NCBI RefSeq assembly: GCF_014805625.2
Contig: NW_023998415.1
Location: 20,605,035-20,669,034 of the forward strand
DNA from: Glossina fuscipes
Taxonomy: Eukaryota > Arthropoda > Insecta > Diptera > Glossinidae
Reading direction: 5' to 3'
Length of the DNA stretch: 64,000 nucleotides
Below, piece after piece: positions 1 through 12,190 of the stretch (position 1 is the first letter of the stretch; each line of letters starts with the position of its first letter). The position numbers and the translations under genes are program-made. Under the pieces are notes generated by a model that did no database searches, was not told where the DNA came from, and saw nothing but the letters and a program-made list of their open reading frames with translations.

Positions 1-229
1 CTCCTTTTTTTATCATATTATTTTTCGTATTCGCAAATTTTGCGCAGTAAGCTACAAAGCTACGACATAGCTTTTTACGCATCTTTCCGCATAACGATCA
101 ATTCTGGGACATTAAAAATGTCGAACACGATCAGCAGCTTTTTGGGAATACAATCCATATGAACGGATATGCAAAGCGTACAGATTAGGCTAATCACCAA
201 ATCTAATTTTTATACGGAGCAAAATTATA
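1..229. other. gene-free AT-rich sequence at left edge
   Basis: No coding frame, RNA gene or clear repeat could be supported here. The stretch shares scattered words such as TTTACG and GCATA with the duplicated module that follows, so it may be an older, more decayed unit of the same repeat, but that is inference. Confidence 0.4.
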
Positions 230-487
230 ACTTCAGTAGCAGAGATGACGCTAAAATGACAGACGGATAGACCGGCCTAAATGGATTTTATTATTCGTAT
301 TGCAATAGTTAACTAAATCTCGTAAAGCCCGTGCTGTGACTGTGTAAACATTGCAACTGAATTGACAGGCGGACAGACAGGCCTAAACGGATTTTATTAT
401 TCACGCGGAGCTTGCATACTTTTACGTATTGCAAAATGGCAATAAAGCTCGTAGAGCTCCTAAAGTGAGTGGATAACCATTGCGTAC
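230..487 (+). repeat. duplicated family B (GACA)-type dispersed repeat module
   Basis: Two adjacent units are visible. Unit 1 starts near 256 and unit 2 near 365. Each opens with a short GACAGACGGA-like tract followed by GGCCTAAATGGATTTTATT (unit 2 has GGCCTAAACGG), then CGTATTGCAA, and later GTAAAGCCC or GTAGAGCTCC and ATTGC. Unit 2 carries about 25 extra bases (CACGCGGAGCTTGCATAC and flanks) that unit 1 lacks. A related module lies near 59775. Fly genomes hold many non-coding repeats with this kind of GACA/GACG core followed by a GGCTAAAT-type word. No protein is encoded. The family label is mine, for use within this window. Confidence 0.6.
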
Positions 488-995
488 ATAAATTTACTCG
501 AAATGGCGTTCGTATGCATGGGCAGGCATTACCTTTCGTATAACAATCGTAGAATCATTTACGCTGTAATAAATAGGTTACAAATACGCCATAGGTTACA
601 AAGCGTCATTAATGAGTACAAGATTTCAAATATATTTAATCTGTTTTATTGCAGTCTTTTATTCTAACGGCCACGGACAAATCTCATTGCCAAACTTGGA
701 AATCTGTCATATATAACGCATATATATATATATTAATGGACAGTTGTTATTTGGCCAAGACTACGCATAGTGTCGCCAAGCAATTGCAGATTACAATTCG
801 TGGTAATATAAATCTAAAATTTGAAATGTAACGCACTTCAAAGCATCAACCCAAGCACGGCTGTCGTTCGTCACGTTCCTAATATTCACTTCTAATAGTC
901 GAATTGGTCAAAAAAATATCCCGTCTCGATTGAAAGAGATCAATATAAAAACTCATTTGACTTGCATAGAATTACAACAAAGCGCTTTATAGTTA
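488..995. other. gene-free AT-rich sequence
   Basis: No supported gene. A 60-codon frame at 649-831 reads through a short TATATATA run and resembles no family I know. Nothing else of note is visible. Confidence 0.4.
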
Positions 996-1375
996 TATTA
1001 TCGTTACACAACTTGTGGGACAACGGCAAGTTTGTGCGGATGTTTACATTAGTCGGAAGGATTTTGGATAGATTCATTTTTTATAATGCCGACTGATTCA
1101 CAGCATAATTCTGGCAACCCTAACTTATTTGTCCGTCCGTCCGTCCGTCCGTCCGACTTGTATTTTTGTGCTCAACCTACAGGTCGCGATTTTTGTGATA
1201 TTTTGTGTGAACTTTTGCATATCCGAACGCTATAGAAAGTTGTTAGCATCAAACACTTCCCTATATATCTATAACGTCTCATTCTAAAAAGCGTTCTATG
1301 AACAACTGTGTTAAGCGGAGTAGTATAAGATATTCAATGGTGAGCCGTAGCCCACTATATCCTTTTTTTTTTTTT
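996..1375 (-). repeat. family A dispersed repeat, near-complete copy on minus strand
   Basis: Read on the minus strand, the copy starts near 1375 with a GGGCTACGGCTCACCATTGA block, runs through GCGACCTGTAGGTTGAGCAC, then a (GACG)n tract at 1131-1155 (seen on plus as GTCC repeats). A degenerate hairpin block with GTGAATCAGTCGG and TATAAAA follows. The right end has AATCTATCC, CATCCGCACAAACTT and a CCCACAAGTTGTGTA palindrome near 1000-1015. This order of blocks recurs in at least eight other places in the window, almost always on the plus strand. It has no coding capacity. It behaves like a non-autonomous mobile element; the class is not certain. Confidence 0.7.
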
Positions 1376-2778
1376 TGTGTATGAATTACAAACGGTGTGT
1401 AATGAAAAATCACCGCAAGTTAAATGCGTCTTGCGTAGCTAGCTTTGTATTATACTTTCCTGGTTCGGTATAAGTTTTTAAATATCTTATGATAATTCTA
1501 AAACTTTCTTTATATAGCGCTTATTACCTTTTAGAATATTGCCATTATACGCTTTTATACAGTAGACGATTAAGTGCTTTTGTGTTTCTCGTCTCTTTTG
1601 CTTTGATTTTGTATGCTATTCTTTTGTAACTTTATTAATATTTAAAACGAGCCGTTGTCTATTTTTTTTTTTTTTAAATAAAATGAATAAAAGTAGTTGT
1701 AATTGAATTGTAAATGAAAAAGGAAGAAATAAAAGGAAGAAGGAAATGAAGAGACATGTTCACTTTAAAGTGACGTTCTCACAGCAGCAGCTAACTAATA
1801 AATTTGCGGATATTGTTGACTTGATTATCGAGCTATTTACTTATGGAAAAAGCAACAATAAGAAAAACAACAACGTCGTAATATTATAATTTATATATCG
1901 TTTCGATGTGTGTTTTTTATTTTTAATATTTTATATGCAATATTTAAAAAAATTTTTTTTTTTTGTTTTAATGAATATCGTGGTTGGACTACAAGACTAA
2001 TGAATAAATTTCTATGCGACTATAAATTGTGCATACATACATATATATGGGTGTGTATGCGTATGTGTGTCTTTTGTACATATAAAACTTTGTGCCATAA
2101 TCTCTGGGTAAATCAATGGTAATAATAATGACAACACAAGAACAAAAACAACAACAAAAAATAATGAAACAACTGTAAAGAAGCAATATCCTTTAGAGTG
2201 ATTGGTATGGGGGTTATGCAGCAATTTGAAAATAAATATATAAAATAAGAAAAAAGAAAAAAAAGGGGGAGAAGAAAGCGAAGCGCAACGAAAGGAGAAC
2301 ATTGAAAACACAGCAAGCGAAAGAAAAGTTTATTGAAATGCTATCGAGAACATCAACAACAGATTGGCTGACATTTTATAGCGTAAGCACATTGAAAAGA
2401 TATTAAAATAGGAAAAATAAAAAATATTATGGCAGAGAAGAAAGTAAAGTAAAGCATGAAAACAGTGAAGAGAAACTATATACAGCAAAACCAGGTTTCT
2501 GCAGTAAAGAAAATCACAAAAAGAAACTAGGAACAAGTTATGACTAAAATTATAATGACGCAACACACATAAATATATATATTGTATATATATATACAAA
2601 TATATATACGCTTATTGATATATATATTTACCATGGAATATCAAAACAAGGACGACGTCTAGTCTGGCTTATCATATGCAGTTTACTAGTTTTTCTGATC
2701 AAACTTTTCTTCAACAAAGTTTAAATATAAAAAAAAAGAAAACAGAAACGGACACATCCTTTAAATGAATGTGAAAGA
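1376..2778. other. gene-free AT-rich sequence with homopolymers
   Basis: The stretch holds poly-T runs near 1362 and 1662 and purine-rich plus-strand DNA between about 2100 and 2560. The purine bias creates minus-strand open frames rich in Phe, Leu and Ser that I regard as compositional artefacts. Short TATATA runs lie at 2574-2625. No gene is supported. Confidence 0.4.
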
Positions 2779-2838
2779 AAAAAAAAAAAAAAAAAAAAAA
2801 AAAANNNNNNNNNNAAAAAAAAAAAAAAAAAAAAAAAA
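2779..2838. repeat. poly-A tract interrupted by a 10-N assembly gap
   Basis: A long run of A is broken by exactly ten N at 2805-2814 and continues as A on the far side. The fixed size of the gap suggests a placeholder, so the true length of the tract is unknown. Two minus-strand frames cross it and read as poly-Phe; they are not genes. Confidence 0.9.
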
Positions 2839-5600
2839 GAACGAAAGAAAGAAAATCTTTTCCTCAAAAGATTTTTTTGAAGACCACCACTGACTGTAGT
2901 TAACAACCAATGATTTATAAGCTTTATGTTTATGACATGTGACATATAGCAAATTTTTGACAATATGTTCTGATATGTTCATCAACACATTTTTTGCAAA
3001 ACAGCTGAGCATAAGCTATTAAAAGTTAAAGCAACTGTCAGACAACACCTGCTACTAAGAAAACATGAAAAAAAAAAAAAAAAAATCTGAAACATTGTAT
3101 TCGATAAACACAAATGATGATGATTGTTATTAAATGTCAAACATTTTTATAAAACATGCAAATATCAAGAGTGTAAAGCTTATCTCGTTCGTTTAGCTCT
3201 TAATTATTTCGAAAATATTCAACGAATTCGCCTTAGGGTGAACTTATATTTGAAGAACCACCACTGAAGCTTGTATGGGATATTGTATGGCAGGATAAAG
3301 CAAAAGCTGTTTCATTTCTTACATTCATCGTACAGCGTATCACATACATTACATAGCGTAGATATTTCAAAATAATTTCGACAGGATTTCATAGATAACA
3401 AGTTTATACAAATGTTTCTAAGCGAAATGAGTTTATGAACCTAAGAGAGACTTCCTTACAATCATTGTTTCGAATACACGTAGATTTTGTCAAAAAATAA
3501 AACAATTATTGATAAGCCGGGACTATGCAGGCATTTTTGAGTGTTTGTTAGCTAAATCGAAAGAGATTTGAAAAAATTGAGATTGAATTTGTGCCGCTCA
3601 AGAAAATTTTATGGTCAAAGTTGGCTCCTCATTTATCCCAGTATTCATGTATACATATATATGAATAACTTATGGAGTTTTCGCTTCTTACTTCTATCCG
3701 TTGTAAACATTTGGCAAACCTAGCATGCTCCTATGACAGGGTATGGTAATGCTTTAAACTAATACTGCATTTAATCTGACATTTGAAAGAATTTTTCAGT
3801 GCCGCAAATGATAAGACACTTAGTTTGGTTTCAAATGTTTTTGTTTTTGTTTTTTTGTTTTTTGTTTTTTTTTTTTTTGTGCATAAATCTTTGCAAATAA
3901 CTTAAAGGATTTTTGTTTACGTAAAGCTTTTCCTTGCTTCACCTAAACGGTTAAGTACTTAGCAAACAAATTAACAGCAGGTGACCCCATTTGCTTCGTG
4001 TTTAGTATAATATATATGCAAAAATGTCTTAATACCTTTTAAATGCTTTTTGCCAAAATCTGATATCAAAACTGTAATATAAAAAATGAAAAGAACTTTT
4101 ACAAGACAAATAAAAAAAAAAAAAAAAAAAAAACAGAAAAAACAAAAGAAAAAACAACAACTACGAAGTGAAAAGCAAATGTTGTTAAACGTAGTTTAAT
4201 AGCAAGCAAAAGTACGAACTTTAACTCACAATAGCAGGAAGAAACTACTACCCACACCCCATTAACCCTACTAGAGGGTGGAAGAGACGAAAGTTTTTCA
4301 AAATGCAAAAAACAAAAATTAAAATTAAAATAAAAAAACCAAATAAAAAAAATTAAAAAAAAAAAAATGAAATTTTTTTCTTTAAAAAGGACGAAAAGAA
4401 AAAAACTTTTTCCCTCACTACAATTAAGCCAACGTCCCATAAAAAGAAGAACCTTGCAAGTTTTTCTTGTACAATAATTCTAAAAAGTTCTAGTTGTGCA
4501 TAATCAGGAAATGAGACTGATGACCGTAACGTAAAATGGTGATAATGGTGAGTGGTTCGGGTTCGGGTTCGGAAACAAAACGAAAACGAAAGGAAATGCA
4601 TTGTCAAGCTCCAATAACGTTGACAAACATTTAAATTTTCTCCAAACTCTTTTGGTTTATTTTTTTATTTTTTTATTTTTTTCTTTTTGCTTACTTTTAA
4701 GTGGGTCAATGCAATTAATTTATAGTGTTTGTTTAAAAATTGAAAAAAAAGCAGGAAAAGCATAAAATATCAATTCGGTATTTGAAAACTTAATATACAC
4801 CTAACGGGTCGTTTCTCTTTCGAATCCGTTTCCTTTCTTGCACAATGGCAACAACTATTCACTTATTAAAGTCAAAGGAGTGGGATTAAAGATAACGGCT
4901 GGTTTTTAGCTGAGGCAGGTAGGTGGCAGTATATAAATTATGTCACATCTGATAACATTTCTACTTATAAACGCTTAACACGCAAACTTTGACCTGAATT
5001 TATGTTCACCGATAAGTAGTGTGTGAATTATTTTCACTCATTTAGTTATAAAAATATTTGAAATAAAAAAGAAAGCAAAAACTTTTCTTATAAGGCCTAA
5101 GCTATCTAAAATCTAATGCTACCATTAAAAGGCATTTGTTAGCAAATTTATTTACCAATGATTATTCGTGTAAGAAATGTTACGAATAATCGAAAGGAAA
5201 AATGTGCCTGTAAATTGGATTTTTAAGCACTTACCGCGCCGAACGCTCGTACTCACTCGTCGTCACTCTTAAATCTTTTAAGACGAAGCTAATTTGCGAT
5301 AAAATTTTAGAAGATTATTAGAATTACCTTTAAGACGTTTGCCTTTATAACATAAACGCTTAACTGTAACATTTTTCTATCTTGTTTAAAGCATAACTTG
5401 TTGTGAAACAAGCATTCATTCTCCAAATATCGTCACTTTATGCAAATTAATGTGCTATCAATTTATAGACAAAAAAAAAAAAAAAAAAAAATTACTACAA
5501 TATTTTAGAAGATCGTCTTTAAAGTTATTATTGATACAATGTGCACTTGCGAACAGAACGAAAATAAGTGTGAGAATGAAATAAGTAAAAACATTGTAGT
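2839..5600. other. gene-free AT-rich sequence
   Basis: Poly-A or poly-T runs occur near 3068, 3840-3880, 4112, 4350, 4660 and 5470. A short hexamer repeat, about three copies of GGTTCG, lies at 4554-4573. No coding exon, RNA gene or transposon end could be supported. The minus-strand frames at 4099-4607 are Phe/Arg-Thr rich products of these simple repeats. Confidence 0.4.
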
Positions 5601-5895
5601 AGGCCATGGCTTATCATTAAATACCCTATATCCTACCCTACACTTATTCACACAACGAATTTTCAAAACAAAGTCGGCAAAGTGATTCGATCCAAGTCAT
5701 TTTCAATGGCGCACGTAATTGGGCCAAAAAACTTCGCTGTACCAAAATCCATCAAAAACATTTAAAAGCTTTGCGCCTGTAGATTGAACAGAAAACAAAC
5801 CAGACAGACAGACCATGCAGAGAGACTTAAAACAATTTAGAAAGTGATGCTGAATCGATCGGTATAATAAACGATGGCTCTATCAGATAAAGAAA
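5601..5895 (+). repeat. family A dispersed repeat, right end truncated
   Basis: The left block GGCCATGGCTTATCATTAAA is followed by ATACCCTA, CTTATTCACA, GTGATTCGATCC, GTACCAAAATCCATCAAAAA, GCCTGTAGATTGAACAG, a short CAGACAGACAGACC tract and the hairpin block AGAAAGTGATGCTGAATCGA, then TCGGTATAATAAA and GGCTCTATC. The copy then breaks off before the CGCACAAACTT and ACCACAAGTGGT blocks seen in complete copies. A family D segment starts about 60 bp downstream. Confidence 0.75.
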
Positions 5896-5954
5896 AAATA
5901 AAATTTTTTATATTTACCTCGAGGGTAATAGAAAAAGTTGGAAAACACTAATCT

Positions 5955-6175
5955 TGGCAAGTAAGAAAACTATATTCGGCCGCGACTGAATCTCTTACCT
6001 CCATCGTCTCTTAATACTGACCAATAATATGTGAACTTTATATGGTCTCGCATTGATGAAAGAATAAAATTTCTTTTAGTGTTCTATAATATTGAGCAGG
6101 CGTGGCCAATTTTTTCATTTTTATACATGTGTTACATAGCCAAGAATATATATAGTAAATGACAATTGTGATCTT
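5955..6175 (+). repeat. family D dispersed repeat
   Basis: The segment opens with GCAAGTAAGAAAACTATATT, then CGGCCGCGACTGAATCTCTT and CCATCGTC. It later has TTCTATAATATTGAGCAGGC followed by GTGGCCAATTTTTT, and fades after GTGTTACATAGCC. The same order (AAGAAAAT-TATATTCGGTCG, a CCATC-type word, CTATAATATTAGG, GGCGTGGCC) recurs near 37892, 58141 and 63818. No protein is encoded. It may be the left half of a longer element whose right half is family A or B. Confidence 0.65.
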
Positions 6176-6342
6176 TGATCAGACGTTAATTGTACTGTAT
6201 TGTGGTCGTGTGTTTTGACCGATTTGACTCAACCGGTGTGCAACAACTTCCAATGTTTGCTCCGAATTTGAAGTCGATTGCCGCATTTTTGTCACCACGA
6301 TAACATTTACCATCGATATTACAACAGTTTGGTGCTGAGCAA

Positions 6343-6384
<42 letters not shown>

Positions 6385-8499
6385 CTCATGCAGCTACTCA
6401 GGCTACCTTTTCGATGTTGCAAACATTTCAACAAAATGAATCTATCTCTCATGCTTTGTTAATCACTTGACTGACTTGATTTCAAGAATACAGTATTCAC
6501 TGCCTTAAATTAGTTATGCACTGCTAAGTAATATATTCATTGTTTCATAGAAACTGAGCGTATTTCATATACATTTACATAATATGGCGGCTTTAATGCA
6601 AATGTTCTTTTTTAGGTCTCTGCCTTCGGCGTTTTTTAAAGTATACATTTTAAAAGAAGAAAACAAAAAAAAATGTGTTTTTTTTTTTTCTTACTTCATC
6701 CTGTTTTTGCCGAATGCTTTTCAGAAATGTCCTTAAGGCTATGCATGTCTGACACCTTTCCACTGTGTTTGTTACTTCTTCATATTTCCATTGCTCTGTA
6801 AACATTAACACATTTATAAACTTATCCTTTTCTATAAAATATCGGTATCATAACATTTTACAAGCTTTTGTTGTTTTTTTTTTTCTGTTTTTTTAATTTT
6901 TTTTTTTTTTTTGTCATAAGTATTTCATATATTTTAATTAAATTAGAAACATTTAAGAGGATTAAGATTTAAACGCAAAGACTTAAAGGTGTAAATTTAA
7001 TTAGATTTCTTCTTAACAAGCAGGAAATGAGAAAAGATTTCCTTTAAGCTAAGGGAAGGAACACATTTAATGTATTCCCAAGGTTACATGCGGTTTTTGC
7101 CGTGGGGACAATCGGCAAAAAATCTACACTTATCTTACCATATTCTATCTGTGTACATATATCTTATCTATTCATCACAAAGGCGATAAATCGCTTCAAA
7201 GTGAATAGTAAAACTAATTTAATTACGCTTAAAAGTCTCTCTGATTACGTTATCAGAGCTTTATTTAGAAGAAAAACTTTGCTTTAAAACATTTTTTTTT
7301 TTTTTAATATTCTCGATCGATCCATGTTCCATAATCACAATTGTAAATTTCATAAATTGTACGCTCAAAAAAGAGGAGAAGAATAAGAGCGTAGCGCTTA
7401 TACTCCAATTTTATATAAATAATTGTTCCTTAATAAAATCTATGTGAAAAACTCAGATATGGGATCAACGTTTCAAACTCATCGATATAATATTTTTCTC
7501 GTTCTTAGTTTATGTAACTGAATGATGTGAAGGCATTATTCAAATTGTATATGTATATTATATATGTCGCACGGGATATTCGGTCTCTTTCTCTAGATAG
7601 CAGATACTTGATTGATTTGACAATAAAATATCGTAGATAAGCTTATGATGACCCGGCCCCGAACTAAGTTGTTTGTCTCATCTTTACTTTGTCTTTTTTT
7701 TCTTTGACATCTTCATTTTGCTTTCTTTTCATTTATCTCCTTATCCCTATTTTTAACTTCTCACCTTTTCTCCTTATCGTTTACTATGTTTTAAATACTT
7801 CACATTTGTTTTCTATATTGATAGCGTTTATAATTAAATTAATACCATAAGACGTTACCATGAGAACAATAAATTTTGAAAAGTCAATGGATTATAAATA
7901 CCCTAAAGTCGACGTGAAGGCCAAATATGAAAAGCAAAACAATTAAACGACTAATAACAACAGCGACAACAACAAAAATAATTGAAATATAGTAGAGGCA
8001 GAATTATGTGATGTCAGTTTATTATAATTATGGTATTGACGTGAAAGACAATGAAAGATGATAAACTTATCCCTTGAGACATGAAATGCATTTTATGCGA
8101 TTAAACACAATGTGAAAAAAGCCTTTAACGGCTTATAAAACTACACGATTCATATTAAATCAAATAATGGAAAGAAGTGAAAAGATGTTGCAGAGGAGAT
8201 GCGGTGAGGGGAATAACAAGGCGAGCATACAGTTGAACTTAAGCTTATCAGTATTTTTCAGTGTGGATTATATCTCACCTTTGACAATTTTATTTGCCTT
8301 TAATTGGGAGATATACCTTAAAGCCTTGCGGTATAAGGAAACCTATATGGGTACACATATATATATATATTTAAAAAAAATAAGTTTTATATATATATAC
8401 TCATAGAGCGAAGAAAAGTTAGTACGGGGCGTTTTTTCAGCAAAATGCAAACACATTTTCCCTAACTCAGGTTGACACCATTGAGCGAATTCTATTGAA
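6176..8499. other. gene-free sequence with (AT)n microsatellite
   Basis: An (AT)n tract lies at about 6344-6376 and poly-T runs occur near 6678, 6890 and 7294. Short TATATA runs lie near 8357 and 8388. The open frames here (6186-6452, 7102-7287, 8167-8406 and 8343-8537) show Tyr-Ile repeats or no recognisable domain. No gene is supported. Confidence 0.4.
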
Positions 8500-8560
8500 A
8501 AAGACAATGTTATAGTCGGGCGGGACAGGATCCGCATCGTGCATTAAAATTTCGCAACTA
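8496..8560 (+). repeat. possible family E repeat start
   Basis: AATGTTATAGTCGGGCGGGA resembles the left block of the TCGGGCAAGGCTGAC-type repeats near 18702 and 34130. Only this short block is shared, so the call is weak. Confidence 0.25.
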
Positions 8561-8696
8561 AACCTTTTGAAATTTTTGCCTTTGTCCATAATGATATGCG
8601 CGGTCTGGCAATGTCATGATCGATGTTATATATAAAATTATTTTTGTTCATATTCGAACTTAAGAAACTATAGGACAACAATTGCTATGACCCTTA

Positions 8697-8700
<4 letters not shown>

Positions 8701-8732
<32 letters not shown>

Positions 8733-8740
8733 AATTTCCT

Positions 8741-8775
<35 letters not shown>
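8701..8775. repeat. (AT)n and (AG)n microsatellites
   Basis: An (AT)n run at 8701-8729 is followed after 16 bp by an (AG)n run at 8746-8775. Both are near-perfect dinucleotide repeats and likely to vary in length between individuals. Confidence 0.95.
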
Positions 8776-8778
<3 letters not shown>

Positions 8779-8845
8779 GTCTAAAAACTTTAGAATGTGA
8801 ACTTGCACTCTCATTCTTTTACCGTGTTACATAAGCACGGTCACA

Positions 8846-8899
8846 ATTATACGCATCCGTCGTATTATACGCATCCATCGTATTATACGCATCCATCGG
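8846..8899. repeat. 18-bp tandem repeat, three units
   Basis: Three head-to-tail units of ATTATACGCATCCATCGT occupy 8846-8863, 8864-8881 and 8882-8899. Unit 1 differs by A to G in CATCCGTCG and unit 3 ends in GG. It is a minisatellite-like array with no visible coding role. Confidence 0.9.
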
Positions 8900-9680
8900 C
8901 TGGATCTACTCTAATGTTAGCTTCAACATTATAAAGGTTCGTTGTGTTGCAAATGAAAATAGATTTCATTATTTGGATATCAGAGCGTATGAGTGATGCT
9001 GCAATTGCAACATATAAAGGGTTTCTTTTCCTTTTTTTTTACCTTTTAAAAAGGTACAGAGCTTTAAATGATCGGCAGTATTTAGCCAAATAGATTGATA
9101 GTTAAATTTGATTAAAATATTGCAGGGGCATGTGACCGAAGAAATCGAAACACAAATATGTTTAAACAAACGTTTTCGCATTTGCTTCGTTTTGTTTTTT
9201 TTTTTTTTCTTGCTTATAATATAATCTTTATAATACAGTTTTGTGTTTTTCGCTTTTCCCATTTAAATAGTTTTAAATTTCTGTTAAAAATCTTGTATCT
9301 ATTTCACTGGATTGAGGTCAATATGTATGCAATGATCTCTATGAAATATTCTCATAGGTTTTTTCACATACTCGTTTATACGAGTAAACATATATGTACA
9401 TACGTAAGCGTCCCGATACATATAAGAGGTTATGCCACAAACTCATAAAATATTTAACAGTTGAGTCTCTGGTTTGACAACTTGTAAAACTTTGCACATA
9501 AAAGCACATAAACGCACACAAAGCAAAATGTTCATAATTCGACATCTTGTTATAAGCTAAACATACAAGAGAAAATTCATTCAATTCCCTCTACATATGT
9601 AGAGCACAACTCTTCATGCTGTCAGTGAAGCAGGTCACGATTTACCTTTTGCTTCTGCTATAACTTATCTCTTGCTTGAA

Positions 9681-9711
<31 letters not shown>

Positions 9712-10099
9712 CCCCTTACTTTAACGCTTAGTCTTACTCTTCCGCTTTATTTCTCCCCTCTACCCGCCATCAGCACTCACTTTTGCTACTTTTCATTCCA
9801 GGTGATATGCTGTATAGCATTTTGGTATCCACCCGTTTTTGTTACCAAAAATCTTTTATTTTAACACTTACTCATGCCAAGCAGTTTCCTCGAGAATTAC
9901 TTCTGAAACGTGTTCGTTCTTAAAGAAACCAATTTGAAGAAAACTGTACTGGCTAAAGTTTCATGTCGTTGTTTTAGCTGTTGTTATGATAGTCTTCTCT
10001 TCCGTCAGTCATGTGCCTTTATTATAGGCACCATGGGAGATTTGCAGAATATTGAGTTTGTTTATCAATTTGTAACAAAGAGAAGCACATTCGATACTA

Positions 10100-10148
<49 letters not shown>

Positions 10149-12033
10149 AATCGCATTGAGATTGAAACACTTTAGACACATTTCTCATTGCTGTATTTGC
10201 TATTCGTACGCCTGGAATATTTTGCAAAATTCTCATAAGTTGAAAGGAAACAATGTTCTTGTCAATAACTAACACAAATACCGAAAATCGAATTAAAATA
10301 GAGCTGAGCTAAGAATTCATCAATGAAGTATTAAAAAGATGTTCCTATGTTCGCTTAATCCGCAATTAATTTTCCAAAAAATTAAAGCGAAACTAAAATT
10401 CGCTATTAGACAGACGTTCATAAGTTGTTTTGCTTGTTTATTTATTTATTCAACTAATGGAATTGTTTCTTATTCCTACGCCACTTCAATTATTTGCTTT
10501 CAGTTTTATGTTCATTTTTGACTTCTTGTGACGCCAACTTTTGATTAAGGGCCGCCATGGTACAGTAGTACGAAATAGTAGAATATAAAATGCATAAGCC
10601 TTGCTATTGCTAACCATTTCAATATTTATTTATTTTGAACAAAAGCAAAAAACAGCCAACTTCCGATACCATGACCATGCGTAGTCAATGGGCACTTGTT
10701 TTGAATTTTTTTTTTTTTGTTTTTTTTTTTGTTAATTAGAAGACCATTTAACTAGTCACCTGACGAATATATACGTAATTATGATCAGTCCATCCGTCCT
10801 TGTCGGCTTTTCTCATCAAATTTCATCATTATACTTATGTGTCATTACAATGCACTTGAGATGGTTTGCATGGCATTTTATCCAGTTCGTTCATTACAAC
10901 CAAATTCCCTACGACGCATTCTCTGCGTTGAACACAATGACCAGTGGCAGCAGACACTTGGAAACAAAATTCAAGTGAAAACGCGAGAAGCATAACAATT
11001 ACATCAATCCGTTACTGACTCGCGACTTTTCTCTTCACGCGAAACTATACACAATTTTACTTGAGCTGTTAACTTTCTGAACTACGAATAAAAATGGTCA
11101 ATTCAAGTCCATAATCAATAGATGACTTTGATCTTTTTCAATCAAGCAAGAGCCATCTGCTTAACGTGTCAATTTGAAGCTTTCTTTAAAGCAACTCCCA
11201 GACTTGAATTAATTTTTCTATTTATTTATTACATATATTTGTGATTTTTGATAATAAAGGAAAATTACCAAGAATGCGTTAAAAAAAAAAAAAAAAAAAA
11301 TTAATACAATTAATTAATAATGTTTATTTATTATTTTATATTATTATATTTGATATTGCATAACTCCATACAGTTCCAATAGATGTATATAGGGCTTACC
11401 TTAACATCAAAAAAATATATAAATAAATAAAATAAAAATCTAAACGGAAATGGTAAACGGAACCAAGAGCAACAGCAACCCCAGTAGTTTAAAATGAAGA
11501 AGAATAATACAGGAATTGAGAAGAAAAACGGACGGAAATAAGACATGAGTAGAACTAAACTTTCAAAAGAAAAGGTACAGAAAATGTTTTAAAATCTACA
11601 ATCTAATATCTCTATACATACATGAATTCACAACCTACTATACGAGAATGCACATGGAATGTACATGGACCGCCTAGCAACTGTGAACCCGGTTCTTCAA
11701 ATACACTACGCCATCGGTAGAGATATCATGAAAGTAAACATCGTTCAAGTTTTTCCAAGGCCAAGAAAGCTTGCAGAAAGCGTGCACAGAATTTGGAAAG
11801 TAGCATTGAAAGATAGTGCGCCTAGACGAACTGAAGCCTGAAAGAATACTTCACCTTATCCCAGCAAGGCTGGGCGACTAATTTACCTCTCGTTTTTTAG
11901 TTCAAATATTACTATTGTGTCCGGAAAACAAGATCAATTTAATAAGGTGAATAACCTCAAAAATCTTTATTTACCCCTTTAAACCAATTTCATCGCACAT
12001 CGTCGCCAATTGAACTCTTAGCCTATTATTTTG
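8900..12033. other. gene-free sequence with microsatellites
   Basis: A (CT)n tract lies at 9681-9702, an (AT)n tract of about 21 units at 10103-10144, and poly-A at 11280-11300. A pyrimidine-rich run ending in TTTTCATTCCAG near 9802 looks like a splice acceptor, but no exon-like frame follows. The frame at 11659-11841 (60 codons) has a balanced composition yet matches nothing I recognise. No gene is supported. Confidence 0.4.
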
Positions 12034-12190
12034 ATTTTTGCGCGACTTTGACTACATTTTTGCGGTCTTGGCTTGACATTTGCTCGATAGATCGGCCATT
12101 TCAGAGTCGTATGCGTAAATCCAACTCTTATCTGATTTCATTTGACAAATGAAATTGAATGCAACTTCTTTGCTCAACAAAATCATCCAT
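12034..12190 (-). pseudogene. internally deleted mariner transposase relic
   Basis: Read on the minus strand from an ATG at 12190, the frame gives MDDFVEQRSCIQFHLSNEI, which fits the start of the N-terminal helix-turn-helix domain of mariner transposases. After a stop and a one-base shift it gives KSDKSWIYAYDSEMADLSSK, which fits the GDESWIYxYDPE block around the first catalytic Asp of the DDD triad. In an intact transposase these blocks are well over 100 residues apart, so most of the HTH and linker is missing. The expected Asp-Glu pair reads Asp-Lys here. Lysine-, arginine- and serine-rich sequence follows, as in the family, with a stop. The element is dead; the rest of the catalytic domain is not visible. 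Confidence 0.65.

Noticed and set aside
8846..8899. Short direct repeats considered as a CRISPR array
   Set aside because: Units are contiguous with no spacers, and the window is eukaryotic; it is a minisatellite.
9780..9812. A strong splice-acceptor-like pyrimidine tract ending in CATTCCAG
   Set aside because: The sequence after it has no exon-like frame or recognisable protein.
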